Assembly: GCF_031143425.1 (NCBI RefSeq)
Contig: NC_090438.1
Span: 772,469,138 to 772,533,137 of the forward strand
Direction: 5' to 3'
Length of the DNA: 64,000 bases
DNA from: Pleurodeles waltl
Taxonomy: Eukaryota; Chordata; Amphibia; Caudata; Salamandridae
Shown here in pieces: positions 1-12,330 of the stretch; within the stretch, counting starts at the first letter, position 1; every line of letters starts with the position of its first letter. Under the pieces are notes generated by a model. It saw nothing but the letters and a program-made list of their open reading frames with translations, was not told the DNA's origin and searched no databases. Position numbers and translations under genes: made by a program.

Positions 1-1856
1 CCGATGACGGGGATACAGAAGAACCCACATCTGAGAAATGAATAAGTGTTACCTGCAGAAGGGTGTGCCCTCATTAAACTTGCAAATCTGGAAGGCCTTA
101 ATGCAGCAATATAACAACTTGTGCTTACAAGCCTGGGGTCCAAGGAATATATATTAAAGGAGACTTGATGAGGGAAGCTCAAGCTCCTGAGCCTCCAGTA
201 GAAAAGTCACAGCATCAAGAATGACTGAACTGTCCCATCAACTTCAATCAAGCTGCACAGAAAAGGGTATTTCCTGCATACTATGTCAAGGAGCAGAATG
301 CCGGTCAACGACAACCAGCTAATAGAAGTGAGCACCCTTCGAGGAGTCACTGGGGGACTGCACGTCACACTATTTTGTTTCTATCTGCAAAGGATAATTC
401 ACAATGAATACAAACTACTATGGTCACAGAGTTACGAAGGAGAAAAGTGTAAACTGATCATGGAGTTGACAGCATGGGAGAAATTCCATGCAGCCTTTAC
501 CGGAGGAAAAATGGAAAGATACACATCCCTTTAAGGCAAGCTAGCTATGGCTGCAATAAAATGCACAGCATGCGAAAACTCAATACACACAGCATTATCA
601 TGCCATCAAAAATCTAGTTCCCAGAAAGGAGATGGTCTAAATTACCAGAGACTATGTGGAAGGCATTCTCGAAGTAATCAAAGCCAAAATAGGCACCACT
701 GATTTTTATTTGAAGACAGGTAGACAAGAGAAAAATGGAAAGATCAAAGAGCTAGGAGAGAGAAGTAGCAATTTTTGAGAAAATAGTAAATGAAAGATCA
801 GCATAGCAGGAGCAGATTTGGTTCACACTAATAATACTCTAAAAGGAAAATACAGATTTGCAGTGAGAACCCTAAACACAAGTCAAAGTGGAACAATATT
901 CACATCAGAGGAATCCCCTCTGGGGCGGAGAGTTCGCTGCCCAAATGGAATTAGATTAGACTATACACATAGGACCTTTTCAATGATTACCCTCCACCCC
1001 CACCCGAACCCTCTGCCTCCAGATGTTAAGCGCCACTAAATGACCTGACAAGGATTTATTCCTTCAAGGACATAAAGCAAATTATGGAGGGTGTGTGACT
1101 ACACAGCAACATACCATAGAAGGGCTTTACATTTCGCCCTTAGCGTGATCCGTCTCCATACCTACCAACAAATGCAGAAATTTTAAACCAGTTCCATTTT
1201 TTTTAAGAAGAAGAAGATCCTTTAGCCAAATCACTTTAGATTGTTGTTTTCAAAGAAGGATAAGTAATGTGCTATGAAATGACTCAATGAGGTTAAAATA
1301 TTAAAAAAATGCAAAAACACTAAAGAGAAATGACTTGGGCGCCAAGAAGAAATGCCTGTCTGACACCATTTTACAAAGAAACAGAGGAAACAGCTACCAT
1401 CACGAAGAAACTGCAGAGTAATGTTAAAATATTAAAACTCTTGGACATGCAAAACATTAAACACTGCTAAGATGAAGAAAGAGAACCAACTTGAGTCTCT
1501 TGGTCAGGAGGAGATACTGCAAAAGTTAAGGAACATGTCCTGCAGATCTGAAGCAAGTCAACACAACCTACAGGAACCTACAAGTCAGATTATCAGAAAA
1601 GGAGTCTTCTGCTTGGCTGGTCTATGGACTAGAGAGGATGACTGCTGGACACATCACAGGGAGAAAATGTGTGGGAAGTCCATTGTCTGGTAGAAATGTT
1701 TGAAAGTATATCGGTTGGGCAGAAAAGTATTTATTTTACACTTGAATTCAAAACTTTACCAAATTTATTGGGATTGCACAGTACATAAAGATTTTCTGGA
1801 ATCGTGCTGGGACTCCTTCACTAGGAGTTCACTCTAGATGATGGATCTTCCACGCA
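1..1856. other. Unassigned intergenic DNA
   Basis: AT-rich sequence with only short chance reading frames (the longest are under 85 codons and show no recognisable motif). I see no terminal repeats, LINE motifs or exon with convincing splice sites. It ends at the left target duplication of the solo LTR. Confidence 0.5.
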
Positions 1857-1861
1857 CCTAC

Positions 1862-4844
1862 TGTAGGAAAGTACCATCTTGCCTGGCATTTTACCCCCAT
1901 ATTTCACTGTATATATGTTGTTTTAGTTGGATGTGTCACTGGGACCCTGCCAGCCAGGGCCCCAGTGCTCATAAGTGTGCCCTGTATGTGTTACCTGTGT
2001 TATGACTAACTGTCTCACTGAGGCTCTGCTAATCAGAACCTCAGTGGTTATGCTCTCTCATTTCTTTCAAATTGTCACCAACAGGCTAGTGACCAATTTT
2101 ACCAATTTACATTGGCATACTGGAACACCCTTATAATTCCCTAGTATATGGTACTGAGGTACCCAGGGTACTGGGGTTCCAGGAGATCCATATGGGCTGC
2201 AGCATTTCTTTTGCCACCCATAGGGAGCTCTGACAATTCTTACACAGGCCTGCCACTGCAGCCTGAGTGAAATAACGTCCACGTTATTTCACAGCCATTT
2301 TACACTGCACTTAAGTAACTTATAAGTCACCTATATGTCTAACCTTTACCTGGTAAAGGTTGGGTGCTAAGTTACTTAGTGTGTGGGCACCCTGGCACTA
2401 GCCAAGGTGCCCCCACATTGTTCAGGGCCAATTCCCCGGACTCTGAGTGCGGGGACACCATTACATGTGTGCACTACATATAGGTCACTACCTATGTGTA
2501 GCTTCACAATGGTAACTCCGAATATGGCCATGTAACATGTCTAAGATCATTTAATTGCCCCCTCTATGCCATCCTGGCATTGTTGGTACAATCCCATGAT
2601 CCCACGGGTCTGTAGCACAGACCTGGGTACTGCCAAACTGCCTTTTCAGGGGTTTCACTGCAGCTGCTGCTGCTGCCAACCCCTCAGACAGGTTTCTGCC
2701 CTCCTGGGGTCCAGCCAGGCTTGGCCCAGGAAGGAGGAACAAAGGACTTCCTCAGAGAGAGGGTGTTACACCCTCTCCCTTTGGAAAATGGTGTGAAGGC
2801 AGGGGAGGAGTAGCCTCCCCCAGCCTCTGGAAATGCTTTCATGGGCACACATGGTACCCATTTCTGCATAAGCCAGTCTACACCGGTTCAGGGACCCCTT
2901 AGCCCTGCTCTGGCGCGAAACTGGACAAAGGAAAGGGGAGTGACCACTCCCCTGACCTGCACCTCCCCTGGGAGGTGCCCAGAGCTCCTCCAGTGTGCTC
3001 CAGACCTCTGCCATCTTGGAAACAGAGGTGCTGCTGGCACACTGGACTGCTCTGAGTGGCCAGTGCCAGCAGGTGACGTCAGAGACTCCTTCTGATAGGC
3101 TCCTTCAGGTGTTGCTAGCCTATCCTCTCTCCTAGGTAGCCAAACCCTCTTTTCTGGCTATTTAGGGTCTCTGCTTTGGGGAATTCCTTAGATAACGAAT
3201 GCAAGAGCTCATCAGAGTTCCTCTGCATCTCTCTCTTCACCTTCTGCCAAGGAATCGACTGCTGACCGCGCTGGAAGCCTGCAAAACTGCAACAAAGTAG
3301 CGAAGACGACTACTGCAACTTTGTAACGCTGATCCTGCCGCCTTCTCAACTGTTTTCCTGGTGGTGAATGCTGTGGGGGTAGTCTGCCTCCTCTCTGCAC
3401 TAGAAGCTCCGAAGAAATCTCCTGTGGGTCGACGGAATCTTCCCCCTGCTACCGCAGGCACCAAAGAACTGCATCACCGGTACCCTGGGTCTCCTCTCAG
3501 CACGACGAGCGAGGTCCCTTGAATCCAGCACCTCTGTCCAAGTAACTCCCAAAGTCCAGTGACTCTTCAGTCCAAGTTTGGTGGAGGTAAGTCCTTGCCT
3601 CCCCACGCCAGACTGCATTGCTGGGAACCGCGTCTTTTACAGCTACTCCGGCCTCTGTGCACTTCCGGCGGAAATCCTTTGTGCACAGCCAAGCCTGGGT
3701 CCACGGCACTCTAACCTGCATTGCACGACCTCCTGAGTTGTCCTCCGGCGACGTGGGACTCCTTTGTGTAACTTCGGGTGAGCACTGTGTCACTCCTCTT
3801 CGTAGTGCCTGTTCCGGCACTTCTGCGGGTGCTGCCTGCTTCTGAGAGGGCTCCTCGTCCTGCTGGGCGCCCCCTCTGTCCCCTGACGCAATTGGCGACA
3901 TCCTGGTCCCTCCTGGGCCACAGCAGCATCCAAAAACCCTAACCGCACGACTTGCAGCTAGCAAGGCTTGTTTGCGGTCTTTCTTCAGGAAAACACTTCT
4001 GCACGACTCTCCACGGCGTGGGGCATCCATCCTCCAAAGGGGAAGTTTCTAGCCCTTGTCGTTCCTGCAGAATCTTCAGCTTCTACTGTCCAGTAGCAGC
4101 TTCCTTGCACCCACAGCTGGCATTTCGTGGGCATCTGCCCATCTCCGACTTGCTTGTGACTTTTGGACTTGGTCCCCTTGTTCCACAGGTACCCTCGTTT
4201 GGAAATCCATTGTTGTTGCATTGCTGATTTGTGTCTTTCCTGCAGAATTCCCCTATCACGACTTCTGTGCTCTTTGGGGAACTTTAGTGCACTTTGCACT
4301 CATTTTTCAGGGTCTTGGGGTGGGCTATTTTTCTAACCCTCACTGTTTTCTTACAGTCCCAGCGACCCTCTACAAGGTCACATAGGTTTGGGATCCATTT
4401 GTGGTTCGCATTTCACTTTTGGAGTATATGGTTTGTGTTGCCCCTATCCCTATGTGTCCCCATTGCATCCTATTGTAACTATACATTGTTTGCACTGTTT
4501 TCTAATACTATACTGCATATTTTTGGTATTGTGTACATATATCTTGTGTATATTTGCTATCCTCATACTGAGGGTACTCACTGAGATACTTTTGGCATAT
4601 TGCCATAAAAATAAAGTACCTTTATTTTTAGTATATCTGTGTATTGTGTTTTCTTATGATATTGTGCATATGACACTAGTGGTACTGTAGGAGCTTCACT
4701 CGTCTCCTAGTTCAGCCTAAGCTGCTCTGCTAAGCTACCATTATCTATCAGCCTAAGCTGCTAGACACCCTATACACTAATAAGGGATAACTGGGCCTGG
4801 TGCAAGGTGTAAGTACCCCTTGGTACTCACTACAGCCTCCTACA
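1862..4844 (+). mobile_element. Solo long LTR (about 2.98 kb)
   Basis: The element starts TGTAGGAAAG and ends CTCCTACA, the TG...CA form of an LTR. It is flanked by an exact 5-bp duplication, CCTAC, at 1857-1861 and 4845-4849. A polyadenylation signal AATAAA lies at 4610-4615 near the 3' end, which gives plus orientation. No gag or pol frame is present, so it is read as a solo LTR left by LTR-LTR recombination. The layout resembles the LTR at 47854-50508 (similar 5' region with a GGCAT...ACCCCC motif, similar 3' AATAAA and TCCTACA end), which suggests the same superfamily. Short frames inside it look non-coding. Length is unusual for an LTR. A non-autonomous element with short inverted ends is the alternative. 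Confidence 0.8.
2267..2292. repeat. Perfect 12-bp-arm palindrome inside the solo LTR
   Basis: Arms GTGAAATAACGT and ACGTTATTTCAC flank a 2-nt loop (CC). It sits in the U3-like part of the LTR and could be a dimeric factor site or an RNA hairpin. Confidence 0.7.
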
Positions 4845-4849
4845 CCTAC

Positions 4850-6839
4850 CAGTTTCACATTTTAGATAGCTCTGGAGTTACAACTAAGTGGTAGAACTGA
4901 AGGAATTTTTAAACCCTGTAGGTCTTTTTGACATTAAGAGGACCACAAATTAGAAAGAAATATATTTTACATTTTACTCCACTGCTCACAAGACATATGC
5001 CAGACATAGATACTTTCTAGTAGGCTATACACTAAATTTTTTTTTAGAAACTATAATCCTTTCTCGTCATAGTCCACCTCATTTAAATGTGACACCTAGT
5101 GGCCTGACTCTCCTGGAGGTTGGATGAGGGACTGCTAAAGGACCTAGACGTGGTTTGGGAGATCCTAAAGGCCTTGCAATAGTTGAAAAGCTAGTTATGT
5201 GATAGAATTTAGTCCTGCCAATGAAGATAAAGAGGAAAACTGGAATGGCCTGAAAGGGGACTTCAGAAATGACTAATTATGTCATACCAAGCTCCATAGT
5301 TACGCTAGGGTAAACAAACAGTGCCCATGCCATTCCAGTTTACTTCAGGTTTACGTCAAGCTTCTCTTTGCCCTCACATAGAAACCACAAGTGCAATTTA
5401 TATAATTTAACATTCAGATAGATGGAACAAGGATAGGAAAGGGTGAATTTTAGCCCCCATGGTTGCTCATGATTTGATTGCCACCATGGAAAATCCAATG
5501 CACTCTATTCTGCCACTTTTAGGAAAACTAGGGCAGTACAGAGAGGTTTATGGGTTTAAAACAAATGTTCAGGGGTGGTGGCCTGGGCTGGCATAGCAGT
5601 GGACACAGCATAGATTGCTCCGTGATCTAACCGAACTGCACCTTTCCTCACTCATCTGAGGTAGAAGAAAGGGGCACCACAGCTAGAACAGAGGATGTGA
5701 GCTGTCAGAGTGGGAGGGGCAACACAGATTGGAGGATGATTTTAGGACTAGTGCAGCCGGAGGAGGAAGATCAAGATGGTAGCTGCAAGGCAATAAAACC
5801 CACCACTGGGACTGAGAGCTGTTCAAGCACAGGGCAGAGGTGATATCCGACAGGAGAGGAGAAGACCTGGATAACTGACAACCTGTCCAACAAGCGGTGG
5901 CAGGCAGCAGTGCCAGCTTGGGGCCACAAATGTGGGGCCCACATGCAGCCTGTGGTGGTTTTCTGACAAGTACAAAGCTGCATGAGACAAAGCTGGAGCA
6001 CTGAGGTGTAGTTGAATGCTGCACTTATACAGGAGGACCGTGTGGCAGCATCGAGGCCTGAGGCGCTGGCCCTGGTGTGGCATCCATTGCTAAGTGATCG
6101 TGAGTGGGTGAGTCCAGCTAAGTCTTGCACACTTAAGAGTGCAGTCCGGGTTGCAAGGATTAGAGCCCAGTCTAGGGTGTCCACTAGTACCAAGAGGGGC
6201 CCAAGGGGGATGATTTTATGTGGAAGGGCTGCAAGAGAACTCCTAAGACAAGCACTGGGATGGATGGACTGTATGTTATGATGTTTGTTGCTTGACTATT
6301 GACTTGTTTGTCTCTGCCCCTCACACTGCTTCGCTAAGAAGCATTTGGCTGCTCACCCTAGCTACTCTGAGAGTCAAGCCAGGAAAGGGTGTACTTGGAC
6401 TCCTTTGCCTGTGGTATTATAGGTCAGTGTTACTATGGCTGTGGAAACAACCCCAACCACCATGACTGTGGCCTAATAGGTCCTGCCTGCCTTGTGCTCC
6501 TCTATCCCACGAAAGGGACCTGAAAAGGGATTATTAAATACTTTGAAAAGATTACAAAGGAACTTGTTTTTTGGTAACATGGAGGATTTCAGTAAAATCA
6601 ACTATGTGACTGGATTACCAGCTGCCTCCTCAGGAAAGATGCCATTACTCCACTAACTCACTTTGACAAATGGCTACGAAATAGGGACCAGCAGATTCAC
6701 AAGTTTCATTTACACATATGTTTCTTACTCAGGAGACAAAAAACGATGAGACAGATTATCAGGTTGCCACGCTAAAACGATAAGGAAGGACAATACTAAA
6801 AGAGTAAATGGCATGCATATTGAGAACACACAACCCTTT
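4850..6839. other. Unassigned intergenic DNA
   Basis: No feature I can support. A minus-strand frame at 5771-6193 is rich in Ser, Leu and Cys and resembles no family I know. The far 3' part may be the start of the LINE remnant annotated next. Confidence 0.4.
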
Positions 6840-7260
6840 AGGGTGTCTGGAAGAAGTGGGTGATTAACATATTATACAGCTGGGAACACATCCTTGTCAA
6901 ATGTCATAAACTGAACAGAAAAAGTGAGAGATGCTGGAGGGCCTGTCTGTGTGTGAAAGGACACTGCCCCATGTTTTCTGGAAACACCCACAATTTGAAA
7001 GAGTATTGGTTTGTATAAATGAAATAGTGAAGACAAATATTAGCATTGCTCTACAATAATCATCAGAATTCAGTTAATGTAGATCCTCATAAAATGGGGA
7101 ACTGCAGCTTTACTTAAGATTTATGAAACATTAAGAACAGCTACTGCTGCAATCAAACAAGAAATTGCTGGACGTTGGGCAAAGGAGCTAGTACCAATGC
7201 CGGAATCCTGTTTGCAACGGGTTTGGCATCTATTAGTGATGGAGAAATCAGCACATGCAG
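6840..7260 (+). pseudogene. Decayed L1-clade LINE, C-terminal fragment
   Basis: Conceptual translation across frameshifts gives an RCWRAC core, then a frame change to a PHVFWKHP-like stretch, then a W-K-E-L...MEK segment. This is the order of the C-terminal zinc-knuckle-like region of L1/Tx1 ORF2 proteins (RCWRC...HxFWxCP...W...P...MEK). No uninterrupted frame covers it and the RT core is not visible upstream. It is an old plus-strand remnant. The call rests on motif resemblance only. Confidence 0.45.
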
Positions 7261-7349
7261 AATAGCTACCCGAGAAATGGTTTGATTACACTTGGGAGCC
7301 CTCACTTTTTTAACTAAGAAATTTAGGAAACTCACCTGCCCAAGATATC

Positions 7350-8345
7350 CAAGACACCATTCTGCACAACAAAAGTCAACTTGACCCACAAAAAAAGCAA
7401 GAAATGTTAATAGGGAATGAGGCAGATTGGTGTTTTAAGGAAACCAAAATCTGTGACTGGGGTGAATGTTTGATTGATTCCACATTCCGTCCATCATTTG
7501 TGTTTCTTTGCTTTTGTTGCCCTAAGTGCGGTAGGCATGCCCAGACGTGGGTCCCGGGCACACTATGCCACTGGATTCAAGCTAGCCTGGCTGATGAAGG
7601 GTGATACTCTGAAACCGGGCCCAGGATGCTTGTTTCCGGTCCAGGGAGGACCTGGCCTGGCAGTTCGAGTTGGACTGTTCTCATGGGGAACAGGGTTAAG
7701 ACTGATTTGCATATCGCTGGGTCCAAACTGGGGTGATATTGTGAGCAAAAGAATTGATGGATTTAACCCAGATCTGTGACTGGGGTGAATGTTTGATTGG
7801 TTCCACATTCCGTACATCATTTGTGTTTCTTTGCTTTTGTTGCCCTAAGTGCACCAGGTATGCCCAGACGTAGGTCCTAGCCTCACTATGCCACTGGATT
7901 CAAGCTATCCGAGACACCATTCTGCACAACAAAAGTCAACCTGACCCACAAAGAAAGCAAGAAATGTTAATAGGGAATGAGGCAGATTGGTGTTTTAAGG
8001 GAACCCAGATCTGTGACTGGGGGTGAATGTTTGATTGGTTCCACATTCCGTCCATCATTTGTGTTTCTTTGCTTTTGTTGCCCTAAGGGCGCCTGGCAAG
8101 CCCAGATGTGGGTCCCGGGCACACTATGCCCCAGGATGTTTGTTTCCAGTCCGGGAAGGACTTGGCCTGGCAGTTCGGGCTGAACTGTTCTCATGGGGAA
8201 CAGGGTCAAGATTGATTTGCATTTGGCTGGGTCCAAACTGGGGTGGCATAGTGAGCAAAAGAATTGATGGATTTAACCTAGATCTGTGACTGGGGTGAAT
8301 GTTTGATTCGTTCCACATTCCGTCCATCATTTGTGTTTCTTTGGT
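7350..8345. repeat. Complex tandem repeat, about 562-bp period
   Basis: The block from about 7350 (CACCATTCTGCACAACAAAAG) recurs at about 7912. Inside it a shorter unit starting ATCTGTGACTGGGG recurs at 7449, 7772, 8009 and 8282, each followed by a TTCCACATTCCGT...TTTGTGTTTCTTTG stretch. A second sub-unit (about 7620-7770 and 8140-8280, with CATGGGGAACAGGGT) alternates with it. Copies differ by substitutions and by loss of sub-units, so this is an old higher-order tandem array. It encodes nothing recognisable. Confidence 0.8.
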
Positions 8346-10890
8346 TTTAAGGGAATAAAGTCAAGAGAGGAGATCGCAGAAAGGCTCCATAGTAGTGCGA
8401 GCATTGGCGCATGTGTTCAAATGTGGTCTTGGCTCCGTGTAGGAGTAAGGGTTTAAAGGAGCAAAGCGGGGAAGGCTCGAAGGTGGGATAGAAGGTTAAA
8501 TTCTTATGTGTTCAGTATGTTAAAATTCAATTAAAATATTTAAGTCAAAAATGGCACAAATCGATGAACCAACAAACGTTACTTACTAGAACTTGGACGA
8601 GCCATTTCCCAACAAGGCCCTTGTATTCCAATGGGTGGTGGTTTCAGGGAAGAGCACGCTTGGTACAGTAGTCTCCTACTGGTGAATTGCAGAAGAATCA
8701 TCAGGAATATTTTAGAAACCAAGTTCTGAAAAAACAGCAAAGGAGACTTAAATAAAAAAAAGGTAACCTCACTCTACCCCTTCCAAAAGAATTATTTAAA
8801 AATGCTTTTAGGAATCTTCAAATCACATTACCATTTATGATATAAGCGCATTGTTAGTACAGTAGCAAATTCATGAAATTCAGTCCCTTTGCACCAAAGG
8901 TAGCAACACCATCCCCAAATACACATTAAATGTACTGCCAGAAAATCTTTCCAGTTTAGCATTAATCACCTCTCAAAAATGTGAACAATTAATCATGCTT
9001 CTCTACCATGTAATAGTGTCGGCTCATGTAATTGGGACTACTGAAACTGTAAAGACAAAGCCTGCAATTCCCTTGTGAAAGGTTTCTCATTTCTGTTTTC
9101 AGATTCTTAACAGTACAACATCTCCAGACTAGGAATATTGACAATGATGGAACACCTACATGCAGGTGCAAGTGAGCGAGAATGCTTGATGCTTGCAGCT
9201 GTTATGCGCCAAACGATTTACCACTCTAATGCAGTGTTTGGTAAAATATGTTGTTTGAACAATCGAATTGAAGGTTACAGCTAGTTGAGTTATTCCTCTG
9301 AAATACTGAGCTTACCACAATTACATAAGCACATCCTTTTATGGTACAATAGATCCATGCCAGACTGTCAGTCTGGTTAAATCTGCAGTTACAAAAAGCT
9401 TGTTATAAGCAGTGCAATGAAGACACAAAAGCATAAGAACAGGCACTAGTGAATAGAAGAAAATTGCAACAGTAGATCCAAACATTGGTAACTGAAGTAA
9501 AGTAACACAAATTAAAATAAGAAAGCATGATCGGACACCACTCTAATGCAACAATGCTCTCTGGCTGGTGGGTCGGCCAGATCATACAATAGAAACCTGC
9601 AAAAAACAGAGGGAAAGGCAAGAAGCACAGTGCCATCATACTACTGAAGCCACCTATGTGGGCTATAAATGACCATCAGAATTCTTACTGTGTGACTTAG
9701 GGCCCCATACAAGGTACCCTCAGTCAGGGGGATACTTATCTACAATTTTGGAGCACTCACTGTCAGTAACTAGTGCCCACCATGATTCAGCTCTAATGCG
9801 TCTGGGTTTGTCTGATGTCCTACTCGCCCATCAGTTTGAATATTATGGCAACCCACAGTGTAACTCCCAAGTACCTCCCACCAATATGCCTCACATCCTT
9901 CAATACATCGCTCTCAGCCAACTTCAACAGTTCAGGGGACCATGCACTTAACTGTGGGCCTGTGATGATTTCCATGTCATTGCAAAAGGCCATCTGGACA
10001 GCACACCTACCTAATGCAGTTTAATGTGACCTGTCCAACTGGGAACAGGATTTGAATTTTAAAGGACCTGGCCCTAATTACAACTTTTAAGGAGTGCATG
10101 TTATTTATAACAGTCAGAGGTAGGCGATTAGTTGGAACACTGAAGTAAACTGGTGTCTCTCTGTTAGTACTACCCCTTGAAGAGAACACTTTGTTTGAAA
10201 TCTTAAAAGCAGCACAGTGCACCATATTGTATAAGTGGGTGAGCAAAGTATGGCTAGAGTCTGGCATTGGCCTAAGTCGGCCGTGGTCCAACCCACCAAT
10301 GAGCCGTAATATAGCAAGTCCCGTGGCCGAGGCCCTGTCCACTCCGCTCCCTAACAAAAGATCTGAGAGATAAAAAAAAAAAGTCACCTTTCTGCTTTAA
10401 AAGAGGACTGAATGCAGCTGTGACATACATGGGCAAAAAAAAAAACTGGAAAGGGTGAAGTCATTTTCAAACATCTTCAACTGAAACTGGAGTTTTAATT
10501 CAGAAGCTGAAAGTATCTACTGTCTGCAGCCAAGTTGTGCTTTACAAGCGTCCCACTGAAGGTTTGTAATTCAAGAGAAACCTCTGTGAGAACTAAGAGG
10601 ACTTTTGGGCCCCATCTGAACAAAGTATTTACTGTCTCTTCAAGTCCTTTCATTTTCTGTGAGTGGGCTCAGATCCCACCTATTGCTTACCACTGGTTGG
10701 CCTCATTTCACTCTTGTTTGCTCATTTCTTATTAGTTAACTGCTACAAGCTTTGCTCCTGTTCGTGTGTTGCTCCCCCAACCCTGGAGCACAGACCTATC
10801 ACTTATACCCTTCCATTATTCATTTTCTTATAACCTTGATTTTCTTTGTATTTAAGCACTCTACTGAAGTGAGTCTTTTTCAGCTGGCTC
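8346..10890. other. Unassigned intergenic DNA
   Basis: No LINE, LTR or exon signal that I can support. Short A-runs occur near 8752 and 10371-10446. Reading frames are short and without motifs. Confidence 0.4.
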
Positions 10891-11580
10891 CCTCGTGTAC
10901 ATACTCGGTGCCCTCCAGTTCATGTTGGCTAGGCCCCAACTGCCCCTTCTCCTTCAATTGTCTGAGTTCACTTGCACCCTCCCACTGTCCAGGTTGGTAC
11001 GCCCCCATCCTCCCTCCGTTGTCCCTGTTGGCTTGCCCCTGCCCATGTCCATTTGCCCTCATGCTCCCTCGTGCTGCCTGTGCTGGCTTGGACCCATTCT
11101 TCTCTCCCATGGTCTCTCCACCTTCCATAAAACAAAAAAAGAAAGTGCCAAGACGTAGATACGGCTATCTGCAACATAGTGCTTTTTTCACTCCATCCTT
11201 TCTTTTGTTTCCATGTACCCTCTCCAACCACCCACAATCCCACCATTGTCTGTGTTGCCCCCTCACTCGCCATAACAAAATAAATTGCTATGACATGGAC
11301 ACTGCTGGTCGAGTCATAGCACTTTTTTTGCCCCACCGGCCCTCGGTGTTGCCTCATGCCCCTCCCTCTGTGTAGCCTCCCGCTATGCCTTCTTTCAAAC
11401 AGCAAAAAAAAAAAAAAAAACAACAAAAAGAAAAATGAATTTGCGTTATACCACTTAAAAAAAAAAAAAAAAAAAAACATTCAGCAGCAGCCATGATGTA
11501 CAGCAGCCATGGTACTTTACAACATAGGTAATAAAAAATAAATTTAAAAAAACACATTGACAAAGCCAATACCTCTCGTA
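10890..11580. repeat. Degenerate pyrimidine/A-rich tandem repeat with hairpin core
   Basis: C/T-rich blocks alternate with an A-run and a short core ending in a T-run. The core at 11288-11322 contains GCTATGAC...GTCATAGC, which can fold as a hairpin. Diverged versions lie near 11148-11186 and 11440-11520. Two near-homopolymer A tracts lie at about 11403-11419 and 11457-11477. The 207-codon open frame at 10752-11375 is a by-product of this low complexity. Confidence 0.5.
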
Positions 11581-12330
11581 TGCGAGACCTAGTAGTTCTG
11601 TGAATGCTTGTTTGATGCTGGGCCTCCCCTGAAACAGTTGAGAAATGCAAAGCCACTGATAGTAACATAAAAATAGCGTGCTCTAGAGTCTTCACTCCAA
11701 ATTGCTGGTTTATATTCCAAATGTCATTCAGGCCAGTGATGTCACCTGTTTTAATTCAGCTTCTGACAGAACTGATCTGTGACTTTGCTGATCTATGTTA
11801 TAGAAAGCTGTATTGGTCCCTCATGCCTACTTGACTGCCAATTTAAACCACACTGTAACAATGTTAATTATTATTTGGGGTGGTCAATCACCCACCTCAA
11901 AGAATAATAACATTAACTTGTTAGGGTGAACCCCAAAGACCTCAATTAACCTGAGCTCAATGCCCTGGTAGCTACATCATGCATCAAACTGGGCTAACTT
12001 AGGGAAAAATGTAAAATATGTATGCTGTACCAAAACCATGTTAAGGAGAAAAACATCAAACAATAAAAGTCCCACATTAAATTAGAAAGATAGAGTACAA
12101 TGTAATAAACAAAATGACACAGAGCCAACAAAAATCAAAAAAGAGGAACTGGAGACATGAATTTTTAAAGTGTTTTGTAAAAATGATACCAAAAAGCACT
12201 AAATGGCAATAATAACCTATAGCGGTCATAGGTCGAGACCTGGGCATGATTTCAGATTGACTGCGATAGAGCGCAGGTCGGGCACAACCGGCCTGTTCAT
12301 TCACGTCAAATATTTAACCTTCTGAATTAG
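11581..12330. other. Unassigned intergenic DNA
   Basis: AT-rich. A hyphenated inverted stretch around 11858-11915 (ACAATGTTAATTATTATTTGGGG and a later CAAAGAATAATAACATTAAC) is the only structure noted. Confidence 0.4.

Noticed and set aside
7620..7690. Possible Pol III B-box (GGCAGTTCGAG) in the tandem repeat
   Set aside because: The box is not conserved in the second copy (GGCAGTTCGGG) and no A-box lies at the right distance.
10752..11375. 207-codon plus-strand open frame
   Set aside because: Low-complexity Pro/Ser/Cys/Leu composition from a C/T-rich repeat; no domain, and the overlapping opposite-strand frames are equally open.
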